64,000 nucleotides of DNA, from the NCBI GenBank assembly GCA_021151695.1, contig JAGKWU010000004.1, positions 1-64,000 on the forward strand, written 5' to 3'. Shown piece after piece: positions 43,138 through 51,531 of the stretch. Numbering within the stretch: position 1 is the first letter of the stretch; every line of letters starts with the position of its first letter. The notes under the pieces were generated by a model. That model had not been told where the DNA came from, did not search any database, and saw only the letters and a program-made list of their open reading frames with translations. The position numbers and the translations under genes were made by a program. The stretch comes from Cellvibrionaceae bacterium (lineage in GTDB: Bacteria; Pseudomonadota; Gammaproteobacteria; Pseudomonadales; Cellvibrionaceae).

Positions 43138-43623
43138 ATGAAAAAAGCCCTGACCACCTCACTCGCATTGTTTACCTGTCTGGCACTGCCCTTATTCGCC
43201 CAGGTACCTGTACAAGCAACCGCTGACCATAAAGCCCTGCTCGCCAGTAAAGATCCCAAACTGGCGGCCAACAAAAAGCTGGTGTACGACTTCTGGCGCG
43301 AAGTATTTGAAGGCGGCCATATGGAGCTTGCCCCCAAATACATGGCGGAGAGCTATATCCAGCACAACCCCAACGTCGCCACTGGCCGTGCAGCTTTTGT
43401 AGAATTTTTTAGCAAGATTAAAAAACCGCTGCCGATGGCCGACAAGGTAGCCGCACCTATAGTGTCTATTACCGCCGAAGGCGATCTAGTTACCATTACC
43501 TTTGTGTCGGAGAACAAAGACCCGAAAGATCCTGCCAAAACCTACACCACCACTTGGTTCGACATGTTCCGCATTGAAAACGGCAAGCTGGCGGAGCACT
43601 GGGACAATATGCAAAAACTCTAA
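43138..43623 (+). CDS. Secreted SnoaL-like (NTF2 fold) protein
   Basis: A 161-residue protein with a signal peptide (about 1-21) and a SnoaL-like domain: LVYDFWREVFEGGHMELAPKYM, YIQHNPNVATGRAAFVEFF, and FDMFRIENGKLAEHWDNMQ. The family includes cyclases and many proteins of unknown role. It follows the FabF-type gene by 103 bp and may share its regulation. Confidence 0.85.
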   Translation: MKKALTTSLALFTCLALPLFAQVPVQATADHKALLASKDPKLAANKKLVYDFWREVFEGGHMELAPKYMAESYIQHNPNVATGRAAFVEFFSKIKKPLPMADKVAAPIVSITAEGDLVTITFVSENKDPKDPAKTYTTTWFDMFRIENGKLAEHWDNMQKL

Positions 43624-43727
43624 AAAAACGGCAAAAAAACAGCTCCAGCCGGTATACTCGCTCCTCTTGTAGCTATCCCCTGTTTTATTCCATTGTTTTT
43701 ATCCCGCACGAGAGGAGCGAACCTGTA

Positions 43728-44780
43728 ATGTCGAAGTTCTGGAGTCAGGTGGTGCGCGAACTGGAGCCCTATGTGCCCGGCGAGCAACCGCAAATTGATG
43801 GTCTGATCAAGTTGAATACCAACGAGAGCCCCTACCCGCCCTCGCCAAAAGTGATCGATCTCATGACTCATGATGCCATCGACCGCCTGCGCCTCTACCC
43901 GGATCCCAATTCGCAAAAGCTGAAAAATACCATCGCCAACTATTACCGTGTTAAGGCCGAGCAAGTGTTTGTGGGTAATGGCTCTGATGAAGTGCTGGCG
44001 CTGCTGTTTATGGCATTTTTCCAGCAGGATAAGCCACTGCTGTACCCGGATATCACTTACAGTTTTTATCCGGTCTACTGCAAATTGTTCGGCATTGAAT
44101 CTAAAACTATTGCGCTGCGCGATGACTTCACCATCAATTTTAGCGATTACAGCAGTGATAACGGCGGCATTATTTTCCCTAACCCCAATGCACCTACGTC
44201 GATTGGTATTCCTCTGGCAGAGATAGAAGTTCTGTTGCAAAAAAATACCGAATCCGTAGTTGTGGTGGATGAAGCCTATATAGATTTTGGCGGCGAGACT
44301 GCCATCAAGCTGGTGGACAAATACCCTAACTTGCTAGTCGTGCAAACACTCTCCAAATCGCGTTCGCTAGCCGGTATGCGTGTCGGCCTCGCCGTGGGAC
44401 ACAAGGATTTGATCGATGCGCTGGATCGCGTAAAGAATTCGTTCAACTCCTATCCTCTCGACCGTCTTGCTGAAGCGGCGACCGTGGTTGCGTTTGAGGA
44501 TGATGATTATTTCAAAGCCTGCCGCGACAAAATTGTTGCAACTCGCGAATGGACAGTAGCAGAACTGGAAAAATTGGGCTTTGAGGTTTTGCCATCGCAA
44601 GCCAACTTTATCTTTGCCAGACCTATAGATAAAAACGCCGCGGAAGTTGCCCAGTATCTGCGCGACCACAAAATCCTGGTTCGTTATTTTAACAAACCGC
44701 GTATCGACCAGTTCCTGCGAATCACTATAGGTACCGATGAGCAAATGCAAAAAATGATTGAAGTGCTTAGCGCGCAATAA
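43728..44780 (+). CDS. hisC: Histidinol-phosphate aminotransferase
   Basis: PLP enzyme of histidine biosynthesis converting imidazole acetol phosphate to histidinol phosphate. The 350-residue class II aminotransferase shows LNTNESPYPPSP, VGNGSDEVLALLF, PNPNAPTS, VDEAYIDFG and the PLP lysine K210 in TLSKSRSLAGMRVG. It stands outside any his operon. Confidence 0.93.
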   Translation: MSKFWSQVVRELEPYVPGEQPQIDGLIKLNTNESPYPPSPKVIDLMTHDAIDRLRLYPDPNSQKLKNTIANYYRVKAEQVFVGNGSDEVLALLFMAFFQQDKPLLYPDITYSFYPVYCKLFGIESKTIALRDDFTINFSDYSSDNGGIIFPNPNAPTSIGIPLAEIEVLLQKNTESVVVVDEAYIDFGGETAIKLVDKYPNLLVVQTLSKSRSLAGMRVGLAVGHKDLIDALDRVKNSFNSYPLDRLAEAATVVAFEDDDYFKACRDKIVATREWTVAELEKLGFEVLPSQANFIFARPIDKNAAEVAQYLRDHKILVRYFNKPRIDQFLRITIGTDEQMQKMIEVLSAQ

Positions 44781-44788
44781 TCTACACG

Positions 44789-44813
44789 CGAGCCGGCAAC
44801 TCTTGCCGGTTCG
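44789..44813 (+). terminator. Hairpin after hisC
   Basis: Eleven-bp stem CGAGCCGGCAA/TTGCCGGTTCG (one G-T pair) with loop CTC; the T-run is absent. Confidence 0.45.
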
Positions 44814-45241
44814 CTTGCCTCCCCAAAACACCTCAATATTCCCCCATCCGAGCAAACCATTTGCTGTTAAAAGCGAAGTGGTAAATAGCAAGACTCCTGA
44901 TGCATATAAACGTTTGACGCTAAATAACACCAGTATCATTTAAAATTATTATTTTCCTCTGTATCTAAATCATTTTCTGGATTTAATCATTCCTCATAAC
45001 AAATTGAGAAATCGCTCGGTTTCCCTATAAAAAACACCTTTAAATGCCATATTTTTGCTTTTAATTTCCCTTCCTTAACTGGGTGTGGTTTGTTTATGGA
45101 GTAATCATCTAATGCAAAAAATGCTTTTTTAAATTTTTTGATTAGTATCAAAGATACTTTGAGTTGAATCGTGATTGCGCGAATCAACTCCTTCCACTTT
45201 GGATGCCCAGACACTACAAATCTCGATAGGAGACAGAGAAA
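44814..45241. other. AT-rich region upstream of the pilus operon
   Basis: About 430 bp of clearly lower GC than the flanks. It contains the inverted repeat AGTATC-AAA-GATACT (45144-45158) and several A/T runs, but no supported gene and no consensus promoter. It presumably holds the control region of the pilus genes. Confidence 0.5.
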
Positions 45242-45784
45242 ATGAACAAGGCCGTAAGGATTTTCTCATCATTAATCACGTGCTTCCTTTTACTATTTAG
45301 CAACACAAGCCATACAGCTACCGTGAATGGCAATGTGGCGGTTACCGCTACCGTAGGTTCTGGTTGCCAGGTCAACAACAGTAATGTGACTTCGGGTGTT
45401 GTTGATTTTGGAGCATTAAGCTTTGGCAGTATTAATGCTATCTCCAACCAGAATATAGACGCACAAACCAACGGCTCAGGTAACGGAGGCATTGTGATGG
45501 AATGTTCGAACGGTACCACCTTTAACATCACACTCGACGATGGCCAGCATTTTGCCGCCGGCACCAGATCCATGGTTAACGGCGCCAATGCGTCTATCCT
45601 GCTCAATTACACCCTCTATCAAAATTCTGCACGCACTGTTCCCTGGACAACTTCCAGCGCTCTCACCGGTACAGCCAATGGCGCCCCTACAACCTTTAAT
45701 ATTTATGGCCGTATTCCGGGCGGACAGAGTGGCATTTCTGCCGGCAGCTATACGGATACAGTGCATGTGGTTATCACCTGGTAA
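45242..45784 (+). CDS. Csu-type pilus subunit (spore coat U domain)
   Basis: A 180-residue secreted protein with a signal peptide (about 1-26) and one SCPU domain. GCQVNNSNVTSGVVDFGALS is the typical start and AGSYTDTVHVVITW the typical C-terminal strand. By position and pattern it is the major subunit, like CsuA/B of Acinetobacter archaic chaperone-usher pili. AGGAG precedes the ATG. Confidence 0.88.
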   Translation: MNKAVRIFSSLITCFLLLFSNTSHTATVNGNVAVTATVGSGCQVNNSNVTSGVVDFGALSFGSINAISNQNIDAQTNGSGNGGIVMECSNGTTFNITLDDGQHFAAGTRSMVNGANASILLNYTLYQNSARTVPWTTSSALTGTANGAPTTFNIYGRIPGGQSGISAGSYTDTVHVVITW

Positions 45785-45821
45785 ACCATGCGCGTATAGA
45801 TAGGTTATGCAGGGCAAAGCA

Positions 45822-46340
45822 ATGAGCAGCAAATTAATAATGATGCTGACTTTATGTGTTTGTCCTGTATTAGCAGCCAATGACCAAACAAAAACAGCCA
45901 CAGCAACCAGCGTGCAATTGGAAGTTATCAATGGCTGCCTGCTCAACAATAGCAGTGCTAATGCCGTATTAGGCACGCTGGATTTTGGCCAGGTGTATAA
46001 CCTCAACGCGCTTAAAGATGCGGTATCTACATCGGGCAACGGCACCATTGAATTGCGATGTACACCTGGTACCACGGCAAAAATTACGCTAAATGCCGGC
46101 CTCTATGGTAGCGATGTTAATAATCGCAAAATGAAATTAAACACAGGGGCGGCAACCTTAAACTATCAGCTATACACAGCAGCTGATCGCCTGACAGTTT
46201 GGGATAACACCATTGGGATATCAGTCAACTTCACCAGCGATATCACCCGATCATTTCCGATTTATGCCCGAATACCTGTGCAATCCACGCCCCAAAGTGG
46301 GCAATACAGTGATCAGGTAACGGTAACTATTAGCTATTAA
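45822..46340 (+). CDS. Csu-type pilus subunit, second
   Basis: A 172-residue secreted SCPU protein: signal peptide about 1-19, then GCLLNNSSANAVLGTLDFGQ, and ending in GQYSDQVTVTISY. It is a minor subunit or adaptor, comparable to CsuA or CsuB. The ATG at 45822 is preceded by AGGG; the ATG at 45807 has its Shine-Dalgarno sequence too close. Confidence 0.85.
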   Translation: MSSKLIMMLTLCVCPVLAANDQTKTATATSVQLEVINGCLLNNSSANAVLGTLDFGQVYNLNALKDAVSTSGNGTIELRCTPGTTAKITLNAGLYGSDVNNRKMKLNTGAATLNYQLYTAADRLTVWDNTIGISVNFTSDITRSFPIYARIPVQSTPQSGQYSDQVTVTISY

Positions 46341-46402
46341 ATAACAAACGTTTTTAATTACTGGCAATTTTTTGATGTAAATAAAGTGCGCAGGGATACA
46401 TC

Positions 46403-47152
46403 ATGGATTTTCGCTGGATATTGTCATTTGCATTCTGGTGGGCAGCGGCAGCCCAGGCGGCGAGCCTGGCGGTGTGGCCCATTAATCCACGCCTGGATGC
46501 ACCCGCCTCTTCAACACTGGTGTGGGTAAAAAATAATAGTAACGATGCAACTGTCACCTTGCAGGCGCGCATTTTTTTGTGGCAACAAACCAATAACGAC
46601 GATGAACTTATCGCCCAGGATGAACTGGTAGTAAGCCCGCCAATGATTGAAGTAAAGCCGGGGGCACAACAAATTTTTCGCGTCGTTAATCGCACAGGAG
46701 CTTTGGTTGCCACCGACAGGGAAAAAAGTTTTCGTGTATTGATTGACGAAATCCCCCGACCAACAACCACACCCAGCAGCGCATTAAAATTCCAGATGCG
46801 CTATTCACTGCCATTGTTTGTTGGCACCCCCATAGGGCTGCAAGACAAAAGCAAGGAAGACAAATTAAAAGTGATGGCAAAAGGGTTGAGTTATAAAATT
46901 GTGCAGGATGATAAAGGCGCGAGTATTGAAATCAATAATCGCAGCAACGTCCATTCACGCCTGAGCAATGTCGCCATTATCAATGGCGAGCGGCAACACA
47001 GTCTGAGCGATGGTTTGCTCGGTTATATTTTGCCTTCTGCCAGCCGCCGCTGGCCGTTAACCAGTGAGCAACTGGCCAGCTTAAAAAATGCTGGTGCAAG
47101 CCTTAGTTTCCAACAGGATCGTATGGAGCTTCGCATTGTGGCAGAACCTTAA
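46403..47152 (+). CDS. Periplasmic pilus chaperone (CsuC-like)
   Basis: A 249-residue PapD-type chaperone: signal peptide about 1-19, N-terminal Ig-like domain (LAVWPINPRLDAPASSTLVW, IEVKPGAQQIFRVVNR, FRVLIDEIP), then a second beta domain. It stabilises subunits in the periplasm and hands them to the usher. AGGG is seven bases upstream. Confidence 0.9.
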   Translation: MDFRWILSFAFWWAAAAQAASLAVWPINPRLDAPASSTLVWVKNNSNDATVTLQARIFLWQQTNNDDELIAQDELVVSPPMIEVKPGAQQIFRVVNRTGALVATDREKSFRVLIDEIPRPTTTPSSALKFQMRYSLPLFVGTPIGLQDKSKEDKLKVMAKGLSYKIVQDDKGASIEINNRSNVHSRLSNVAIINGERQHSLSDGLLGYILPSASRRWPLTSEQLASLKNAGASLSFQQDRMELRIVAEP

Positions 47153-49466
47153 ATATTGGGCACTGCTGTTGCTAGTTTGCTCGCCTTTGGCAGCCGCTGA
47201 AGAACGGCTCTATCTCGAAGTTATTGTCAACGATACCAGCTCGGGAAAGGTAATAGAGATAGTGCACACAGACAACAATGATTGGCGGTTGACTTACAGC
47301 GATCTGCTTTCACTGGGGTTAACACTCAATTTACCTGCAACCGAGTTTGTACTCTTAAGCCAGATTGCCGGAGCGCGCGCTAATTACAACGCGGAGTTAC
47401 AACAACTGTTTCTCACCTTGCCCAGTAATATGTTGCCCTTGCAGCGACTGGCCATGCGCCCATCACAGGATGCGAGTGTGCGAGCCCAACGCGATCATGG
47501 CGCTTATGTGAATTACGATTTTTTTTCACTGGCGGGCAACCCTCGCATCCGCCAATCATCGCTCTGGCACGAGCTCTATTATTTTTCTCCAGACTTTTTT
47601 GTTAGCAGCAGCGGCTTGCTGCAAACACATATCCAGTTTGCTGACGAGCAATCCCAAACCAGCCAACAATTACAGCAGCGACAGATAAGTAATTACACGC
47701 GTTTTGAAAGTGCAATCCAATGGGATGACGAACAGGCACTGCGCACCACCGCCATCGGCGATGTCATCAATGCAACACCCAATTGGGGACGCAGCATTCG
47801 CATGGGCGGGGTCAGGTTTGCGCGCAATTACGAATTATCACCTAACCTGATTACTTATCCGCTGCCAGAGTTTTATGGCGAGAGCGCCCTGCCCGGCAGT
47901 TTGTCACTGCTGATTAACGACCAGCTGCGGCTGCGTGAATCTATTACGTCGGGCCCGTTTTTGATCGACGCCATGCCCTATATTTCCGGCGCGGGCACTG
48001 CGCAAGTCATCACAACCGACACCCAGGGCCAGCAGACAAAACGCGACGTGAATTTTTATATCTCCAGCGAATTACTGATACCCGGCATGCTGGATTACGA
48101 TGCGACCCTTGGCTATGCGCGCGAGGATTTTGGCCTGGCGTCAGATCACTATGGTAGCCGTCCTGTATTTAGCGGCAGCCTGCGTTATGGCCTTACGCCT
48201 CGCCTCACGCCGCAAGTCATGCTGCAACAGGGTGACGGACTCAACCTCGCCGGTGCCGGGTTAAGCTTCCTGGCGGGTAACCTTGGTGTGGTTGAGTTAT
48301 CCCACAGCTATAGCGATTACCAGCAAACATCCGGTTCGCAAACTGGCATCGCCTATAACTACAGCAACAGTGTTCTAGGTGTTAACGGGCGCTATTTAAA
48401 ACGGCGCGGCGATTATTATGACCTGGGCAATCTGGAGCACAGCGCCCAGCAAAACGATGAAGCGCAGCTGGCCTTTTCAGTGCAGCGCCGCAATCTGGGC
48501 ACCTTTAGCCTCGGCTACTTCCGCATTTCCGAGCGCGAACAACCGCCGGTTTCACTCATCACGTTTTCATGGAGCAAATATTTTCGCTCCGGGCTTAGCC
48601 TGTTCCTCAGCAGCAACCATCGCCTCAACAGCCGCGGTAGCGACGCCATTACACTGGCAATCAGCCTTCCCCTTGGGGCCAGCGACAGCCAGCTTAGCGC
48701 CGCCGCTGTGCGCGACACCAATAGCGAGTGGAGCCAGCAAATACAGACGATGCGGGTAGCACCCTACGCTGGTGGCCTGGGCTGGAATATAGGTGCGGAC
48801 AACAGCAGCAATCACCAGGCGTTTGCCGTTGCCAATTGGCGCGGGCAACAGTGCGATCTAGCCGCCGGATACTACAAAGCGGCCGATGAACAGCAATATT
48901 CGGCCGAGTTGAGTGGAGCGCTTATCACTATGGATGGCGATATCTATGCCAGCCGCACGGTAACCGACGCCTTTGCACTGGTGGATACGGGCCAAAAAGA
49001 TATACCCGTCATGGTCGGCAACAAGCTGATAGGCACCACCGACAACCATGGCAAGTTGTTGGTGCCGGATTTATACAGCTATCTGGAAAACCACCTTTCT
49101 ATTGACCCATTGGAACTACCCGCCAACGTGACCATGGGCTCGGTCGAACAAAATCTGATGCCACGTCGTCGCGGTGGCATACACGTGAAGTTTCCGATCA
49201 GCTTTACGCCTTCAGCCATTGTCAGCATCTACTCAACCCCCAATGAGCCCATTCCCGCCGGTGCTCAACTGCAAACCGCCGATGGCAGCCAGGAATATCT
49301 GGCGGGTTGGAATGGCGAGATCTACGTAGAAGTATTGGATAAACCCATAACCCTCTATTGGGCCGAGGGCCAATGCCAGGTGACAGTCACGCCGGCCAAG
49401 GACAACACCCAGGCGCTGCCCAAGCTAGGCCCTTTTTACTGCCAACATCCAGAGGTGGCTCCATGA
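47136..49466 (+). CDS. Outer membrane usher protein (CsuD-like)
   Basis: A 776-residue FimD/CsuD-type usher: signal peptide, N-terminal periplasmic domain (LYLEVIVNDTSSGKVIEI), a 24-strand translocation pore with the plug domain (GPFLIDAMPYISGAGTAQVI), and C-terminal domains (GNKLIGTTDNHGKLLVPDL). The best start is TTG at 47136, with GGAG seven bases upstream, overlapping the chaperone gene by 17 bases. The ATG at 47088 has no ribosome site and spoils the signal peptide. Confidence 0.9.
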   Translation: MWQNLKYWALLLLVCSPLAAAEERLYLEVIVNDTSSGKVIEIVHTDNNDWRLTYSDLLSLGLTLNLPATEFVLLSQIAGARANYNAELQQLFLTLPSNMLPLQRLAMRPSQDASVRAQRDHGAYVNYDFFSLAGNPRIRQSSLWHELYYFSPDFFVSSSGLLQTHIQFADEQSQTSQQLQQRQISNYTRFESAIQWDDEQALRTTAIGDVINATPNWGRSIRMGGVRFARNYELSPNLITYPLPEFYGESALPGSLSLLINDQLRLRESITSGPFLIDAMPYISGAGTAQVITTDTQGQQTKRDVNFYISSELLIPGMLDYDATLGYAREDFGLASDHYGSRPVFSGSLRYGLTPRLTPQVMLQQGDGLNLAGAGLSFLAGNLGVVELSHSYSDYQQTSGSQTGIAYNYSNSVLGVNGRYLKRRGDYYDLGNLEHSAQQNDEAQLAFSVQRRNLGTFSLGYFRISEREQPPVSLITFSWSKYFRSGLSLFLSSNHRLNSRGSDAITLAISLPLGASDSQLSAAAVRDTNSEWSQQIQTMRVAPYAGGLGWNIGADNSSNHQAFAVANWRGQQCDLAAGYYKAADEQQYSAELSGALITMDGDIYASRTVTDAFALVDTGQKDIPVMVGNKLIGTTDNHGKLLVPDLYSYLENHLSIDPLELPANVTMGSVEQNLMPRRRGGIHVKFPISFTPSAIVSIYSTPNEPIPAGAQLQTADGSQEYLAGWNGEIYVEVLDKPITLYWAEGQCQVTVTPAKDNTQALPKLGPFYCQHPEVAP

Positions 49467-50431
49467 GGCGAGTACTGTGGCGGTTAATCCTATGCACTTT
49501 GTCCTGGCTCAGCCAGTCGAGCCATGCCGCCTGCGCCGCCAGTGCGGCTACATCACCCGCAACTGTCAGCTTCGGCAGCCTGGCCTCGCAAACATTCACC
49601 ACGGGGGGCATATCCCCAAATGGCTCAGTGCAGGACGCCACCTTCAGTGTGACCTGCTCCATAGCACTCAGCCTTGGCTTACTCAGTAACAGTTCTACTT
49701 GGCTGCGCATGACCGCGCAACAACCCCTAACCATGTCCAACGGCACTGACAGCATTTCCTACATCATCGCCAGCAACTCCACCTATACCCCATCAATCAG
49801 CGCGCAAAACGGCAGTATTGGCGGTCCCTCTGGCTTCAACCTGATCACCCTGGGTTTACTGACGCTCGGTCGGGTAGATATACCGCTGCATATAGCCACC
49901 ACAGCTACCAGTATCTGGCCAAGCGCCGGCACCTATACTGGCACCCAGACCTTATTAGTCGACGGCACCATGTGCGTACTCTTGAGCGTCGGAAACGTAT
50001 GTATAGGGAGTAACCCGGTCAATTCGACAGTCACCATGAACCTGTCGCTAACGGTCAGTAAAAGCTGTGAGTTTATTAGCACACCCACCAGTGCCAGCTT
50101 TGGACAAGTGAGCTTTTTGGAAAATGCGGGGACAATACAATTGAGCGCAATCTTGCGCTGTACAAAATCAGAGGACTACGCGTTTTATCTGGATAATGGC
50201 GATAACTTCAGCGGGGGTGTCCGCCATCTGAAAAGCCCAACAGGCACACTCATCCAATACGACGTTCTACAACCCAACAGCACCCAGATACTCAACTCCA
50301 GCAACCCCCTCTCCCGTATAGGTACAGGCCTGGATGAAGCGCTCGCCATTCCGCTGAAAATCACCAGCAACCAAAGCACACCCGCAGCAGCCATCTATAG
50401 CGACAACATACGCATGGTGATTGAGTATTAG
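49463..50431 (+). CDS. Pilus tip adhesin with two spore coat U domains (CsuE-like)
   Basis: A 322-residue secreted protein: signal peptide about 1-20, then two SCPU domains. The first starts AATSPATVSFGSLASQTFTT and the second CEFISTPTSASFGQVSFLE, ending in IYSDNIRMVIEY. This two-domain layout is that of CsuE, the tip adhesin. The ATG overlaps the usher stop (ATGA). Confidence 0.88.
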   Translation: MRRVLWRLILCTLSWLSQSSHAACAASAATSPATVSFGSLASQTFTTGGISPNGSVQDATFSVTCSIALSLGLLSNSSTWLRMTAQQPLTMSNGTDSISYIIASNSTYTPSISAQNGSIGGPSGFNLITLGLLTLGRVDIPLHIATTATSIWPSAGTYTGTQTLLVDGTMCVLLSVGNVCIGSNPVNSTVTMNLSLTVSKSCEFISTPTSASFGQVSFLENAGTIQLSAILRCTKSEDYAFYLDNGDNFSGGVRHLKSPTGTLIQYDVLQPNSTQILNSSNPLSRIGTGLDEALAIPLKITSNQSTPAAAIYSDNIRMVIEY

Positions 50432-50471
50432 GAATCTGAAGGTCTAATGGAGAGGAGAAATGGGTGCAGCG

Positions 50472-51095
50472 CTACTCCGCACCTGGACCACCCTGAATAG
50501 TGAAATACTTGTCCATACCCGTCCACTGCAAAATATCCCAAACCTCTTTGGTGCAATGGCAAAGCTTGATATCGCCGCGCGTAGAGCCTTTTTCCTCTTT
50601 AAACATCAGCAGCATGCCAAGGCCGGTTAAGGTGAGGCTGGGCGTTTGGGTAAGGTTGAACTCATATTGCTCGGCCCCCGTACCCGCCGTTTCATCGATC
50701 ATACGGCGCCATTCGCCACGGATGTTTTGATCCAGGCTGCCGGAAATGCTGATTCGCAAACCATGGCCGTTATTAATAGGCACCCAGTCGACGCTGGCTC
50801 CATGGTTGGCCTCTATAACGGCACGCTTGAGTCCTGCCCCGGCGGAAATGGGGATATTACGTACAGGCTTGGAAGGTGCATGAGGGCGCATAGCCGGTGG
50901 ACGCTTAACTTCAGCCACTGGTGCTTTAGCCCCAAAATTGTCATCAAAGACAACATGATCATCCCAGGTGGTGGGTTGATTCTGGGTGCTGATCACATCA
51001 TCGATAACCTGACCACGCGCCTTTTTGGCTTGGGATTGGTCGTCGGGAGATCGGGTAATATTGTTCTCGCCTGTAAAGGGCACATTGCGCCGCAT
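50472..51095 (-). CDS. STAS domain protein
   Basis: A 207-residue cytoplasmic protein: a disordered, charged N-terminal half with a basic-proline segment, then a STAS domain (about 100-200; LRISISGSLDQNIRGEWRRM, YEFNLTQTPSLTLTGLGMLL). It resembles anti-sigma-factor-antagonist-type proteins of Pseudomonas relatives. No partner kinase or phosphatase is adjacent; the c-di-GMP gene is divergent from it. Confidence 0.8.
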   Translation of the reverse strand: MRRNVPFTGENNITRSPDDQSQAKKARGQVIDDVISTQNQPTTWDDHVVFDDNFGAKAPVAEVKRPPAMRPHAPSKPVRNIPISAGAGLKRAVIEANHGASVDWVPINNGHGLRISISGSLDQNIRGEWRRMIDETAGTGAEQYEFNLTQTPSLTLTGLGMLLMFKEEKGSTRGDIKLCHCTKEVWDILQWTGMDKYFTIQGGPGAE

Positions 51096-51270
51096 CTAGC
51101 GTTAACCTCTCGCATCGGGCATAACAATCACAAAATTGACAGCCAATAAACCTAGTCTTTTAAAAGTATAGATAAATTGATGAATGGCACGAAGATTATT
51201 TTTCACCCGGCTATTGTCTGCCCAGCGGTAACACCCTGTGTAACCGGAACGGTAACGAAATCTTTTATTA

Positions 51271-51299
51271 CAGACATGAGTAACGTTTTTGTTTATGAT
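51271..51299 (+). promoter_or_regulatory. Putative promoter of the GGDEF-EAL gene
   Basis: CAGACA (51271-51276), 17-bp spacer, TATGAT (51294-51299). It would give a leader of about 225 bases. Confidence 0.4.
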
Positions 51300-51531
51300 G
51301 AGGAAAAGATATATCCGCTAATTCATTGGCGGTGTGAGGAGTAAGGCCCGGGAGTTTCATTGCCTTGATTGTATGTTTGCAAGGTAGCTAGGCCGCCAGG
51401 CTCCGGGTTAACCCGCGCTTGAGCAGCAGGACTCTCTTCAGAAGCCTGCTCGCGGCTATCACTATTTATGTTTTAAGTGATATGAGTGCATGTGGTAGCC
51501 CCATGCCGACAATCACCCCCAGCGGGTCAAT
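51300..51531 (+). other. Structured 5' leader region of the GGDEF-EAL gene
   Basis: No gene in 51096-51531. The plus strand can form a two-level hairpin, CCCGG-GAG/CTC-CGGG (51347-51354, 51401-51407) enclosing CCTTG/CAAGG (51363-51367, 51380-51384), then GAGCAG/CTGCTC (51421-51426, 51446-51451). The c-di-GMP riboswitch consensus was not recognised. Confidence 0.4.

Noticed and set aside
44987..45214. 75-codon minus-strand frame in the AT-rich region before the pilus genes
   Set aside because: No family resemblance, no ribosome site, and AT-rich DNA readily gives such frames.
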